Of a stretch of 64,000 nt of DNA, positions 63,726 to 64,000 are shown one piece after another. A model generated the notes under the pieces. It made no database searches, was not told the origin of the DNA, and worked only from the letters and a program-made list of their open reading frames with translations. Both the position numbers and the translations under genes were made by a program. Positions within the stretch are counted from its first letter, which is position 1; each line of letters begins with the position of its first letter. Origin of the DNA: Ectocarpus siliculosus (Eukaryota; Sar; Phaeophyceae; Ectocarpales; Ectocarpaceae); assembly GCA_000310025.1 (NCBI GenBank), contig FN648905.1:552317-616316 (forward strand), written 5' to 3'.

Positions 63726-64000
63726 CACTGCACGTGGGCGGTGGTGTTGCTGAATGGTCGAGTGCGATGTGGGGACTTGGGTCATTCCAGACCCCGACGT
63801 CAAAGTCGGATTTCCCCGGCTTGGTACAGTTTTCGTGCGAGTACTGGGAGAGAAACAACTTTGAGGGGGGATCGGGCGCGAGGCTTGTGGGTTTCTAGCG
63901 CTAGTTCCTACCAACCTTCATTTCTCTCTCTTCGTCCCTGGTGATCTAGAAGCCGATAAAGGTGGAGCAATTCGAAAGAAAACAACACAGCTGTAGTCAT

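Noticed and set aside
1-64000. CRISPR arrays, bacterial operons, rRNA genes, viral genes
   Set aside because: Repeats lack regular spacers, there are no Shine-Dalgarno-led gene runs, and no rRNA or viral core gene was recognised.

Overview
The window looks like nuclear DNA from a eukaryote with large, repeat-filled introns. One gene can be identified with confidence: a plus-strand homologue of the proteasome- and INO80-associated ubiquitin hydrolase UCHL5/UCH37. Its six recognisable exons (17360-17443, 35304-35450, 35786-35848, 37123-37188, 37394-37540, 60068-60273) are all bounded by GT/AG and join in frame. Together they carry the whole UCH (peptidase C12) catalytic domain in about 0.7 kb of coding sequence spread over nearly 43 kb. 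Introns 1 and 5 are about 17.9 kb and 22.5 kb. The C-terminal coil and ULD exons were not found before the window ends. A brown alga (kelp-like stramenopile) is my best guess, from the intron size, the CAG/CTG-rich DNA, plant/stramenopile-like UCH motifs and the Pif1/OTU mobile elements. This is an inference and not proof.

Layout: 1-17.2 kb is upstream DNA with no convincing host gene. It holds two diverged minisatellite blocks, a broken Helitron-like element (OTU protease plus Pif1 helicase, minus strand, 3.4-4.8 kb), tandem repeats at 5.0-5.7 kb, a TIR element at 7.6-8.9 kb, a 217-bp MITE with 52-bp inverted ends at 10.1 kb, a TIR element with a small ORF at 11.9-12.7 kb, and a 0.67-kb near-complete palindrome at 13.4-14.1 kb. 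Exon 1 starts at 17360 and is preceded by a 50-codon upstream ORF.

Intron 1 (17.4-35.3 kb) contains a TTAA-flanked piggyBac-type element, a Q-rich broken ORF, stacked tandem repeats, a GC-rich cysteine-containing exon-like ORF at 22.1-22.4 kb, a 574-bp TIR element, a roughly 1-kb tandem duplication, and a pair of inverted ~290-bp arms. Exons 2-5 sit close together at 35.3-37.5 kb. Intron 5 (37.5-60.1 kb) is a layered graveyard of mobile DNA. It holds two copies of a >1-kb family, one of them split by a TTAA-flanked insertion. It also holds a second OTU-bearing Helitron-like copy, tandem arrays of a hairpin-tailed unit, a TIR element with internal ~220-bp tandem repeats, and other duplicated blocks. 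After exon 6 an inverted copy of that TIR element is itself split by a foldback element.

The most interesting signals are the extreme intron architecture of a conserved proteasome-associated protease gene, the family of eight same-orientation hairpins that links non-coding tandem units to the OTU/Pif1 elements, and the nested insertions that give their order in time.
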